Part shown: positions 63,334 to 64,000 of the stretch, piece after piece
Numbering within the stretch: position 1 is the first letter of the stretch
Layout of the letters: every line of letters begins with the position of its first letter
Origin: Flavobacterium frigoritolerans
GTDB lineage: Bacteria; Bacteroidota; Bacteroidia; Flavobacteriales; Flavobacteriaceae
Length of the DNA stretch: 64,000 nucleotides
Assembly: GCF_025847275.1 (NCBI RefSeq)
Contig: NZ_JAOZEV010000010.1
Location: 110,541-174,540, forward strand
Direction: 5' to 3'
The notes under the pieces: model-generated
Databases searched by the model: none
Seen by the model: only the letters and a program-made list of their open reading frames with translations
What the model was told of the DNA's origin: nothing
Made by a program: the position numbers and the translations under genes

Positions 63334-63363
63334 CAAAACACCTTTCTTATCTAAAGAGACAAT

Positions 63364-63401
63364 TTAAAGCAGCTATTATACAATGGCTGCTTTATTTTTT
63401 A
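63364..63401 (+). terminator. Terminator after the metallopeptidase gene
   Basis: TAAAGCAGC pairs with GCTGCTTTA around a 12-base loop, followed by TTTTTT. Confidence 0.82.
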
Positions 63402-63524
63402 GAACTCGTTACATAATTTATATTTTAGAAGATACTTTCTATCATTTAGTAATTCATTATGCCCGATTTTTTAAAAAGATCTGATTTTTTCACTTTCCTT
63501 TCCAAGGCTTAAACTTCTTCCGAA

Positions 63525-63892
63525 AAATGGACTGAGAGTCAAAATCAAAGAGCGCAGGTCTTATTTAACTTATATCCTGATATAAAAAACAGCCCATAGA
63601 CTAGTACAGCAACTTCGTGGGATTTATAACAACTACAATAACAAACACATTGTTATAACTAAACTAGCTCATTGGTTTAGAAATGTAGAGGAATCCGGTT
63701 TTAAAAACTTTAATATACTACTTAATACCATAACGTTTAATTACCAGTTAATCTTAAACTATTTTGATAATAGAAAGTACAAATACTTCAGCGGAATCTT
63801 TTAATGCTAAAGTAAAAGCCTTTAGATGTCAATTTAGAGGAGTACGAAAAGTAGATTTCTTCTTATTCAGATTATCCAATCTTTTTGGATAA
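63525..63892 (+). pseudogene. Remnant of an ISAon1-like transposase with frameshifts
   Basis: Three partial frames line up with the C-terminal half of an ISL3/ISAon1-type transposase: SQNQRAQVLFNLYPDIKN, then after a +1 shift RLVQQLRGIYNN ... ITKLAHWFRNVEESGFKNFN ... ILNYFDNRKYKYFSGIF, then after another shift NAKVKAFRCQFRGVRKVDFFLFRLSNLFG. The N-terminal half is missing. At least two frameshifts and a substituted NAxAESFN region make it non-functional. Confidence 0.8.
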
Positions 63893-64000
63893 TTCTCAAT
63901 TTTTGCGTTTGATCCTTTTTTGCAACTCCATAGATTTTTAACTACAAAGGGGATCAATACATATTGTTGTGGGTAAATATTAAAATCTAGATATTTGTGT
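63893..64000. other. Window end, non-coding
   Basis: AT-rich sequence after the transposase remnant. GATCCTTTTTTGCAACTC and AGGGGATCAA may belong to the right end of the old element; the partner end is not visible. Confidence 0.3.

Overview
The window comes from a low-GC member of the Bacteroidota, most likely Flavobacterium or a close relative. Reasons: genes start in A-rich leaders without Shine-Dalgarno sites; several promoters carry the Bacteroidota -7 box TAnnTTTG; the families are typical of the group (DUF3667, DUF4293 beside rho, DUF4349, split KdpD, a Rho with a large disordered insertion, an ISAon1-like transposase remnant); and intergenic gaps are full of palindromic repeats of the kind seen in flavobacterial genomes. 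I saw no tRNA, rRNA, CRISPR array or intact insertion sequence.

Layout. 0.1-3 kb: secreted dienelactone hydrolase, DUF3667 membrane protein, M28 peptidase lipoprotein. 3-8.8 kb: rho divergent from a DUF4293 gene, then a LuxR-type response regulator with a TPR histidine kinase, and a phosphodiesterase. 9.1-17 kb: truA, an ABC exporter, dihydrolipoyl dehydrogenase, a SMI1/KNR4 protein, a TPM-domain protein, a methyltransferase and a PhzF protein. Three consecutive genes here end in nearly the same terminator hairpin.

17-21.4 kb (minus strand): the most unusual locus. A 213-aa protein of unknown family is followed, 2 bases after its stop, by five tandem paralogous lipoprotein genes. Each spacer between the paralogs keeps the last ~20 codons of the upstream 213-aa gene, so the repeated unit was [3' tail of upstream gene + lipoprotein gene]. 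The paralogs are nearly constant at both ends and variable in the middle. I read this as a candidate effector with an expanded array of immunity lipoproteins; the function is inference.

21.7-38.9 kb: an accessory stretch of small genes (DUF4349 lipoprotein, two GNATs, four SAM methyltransferases, a beta-lactamase-fold hydrolase, a zinc ribbon, DUF2085, ClbS/DfsB, DHBP synthase, two Crp/Fnr regulators, a LOG-family hydrolase, VOC, SRPBCC, GyrI-like and AhpD-like proteins), with a degraded XRE regulator and two copies of a ~150-bp MITE-like element in opposite orientation.

39-52.3 kb: serine dehydratase, then a minus-strand potassium-uptake (Kdp) locus. It runs NtrC-type regulator, small protein, two micro-ORFs (one is kdpF), kdpA, kdpB, kdpC, a porin, a KdpD sensor module without kinase, and a separate membrane histidine kinase. 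52.3-53.8 kb is repeat-rich and contains a compact minus-strand unit (promoter, 25-aa ORF, 77-aa gene, terminator). 53.8-63.3 kb: panB, a four-helix-bundle gene broken at codon 3, an RluA-type pseudouridine synthase, an aldehyde dehydrogenase, a membrane protein, a 1352-aa hybrid histidine kinase and a zinc metallopeptidase. The window ends with a frameshifted transposase remnant.
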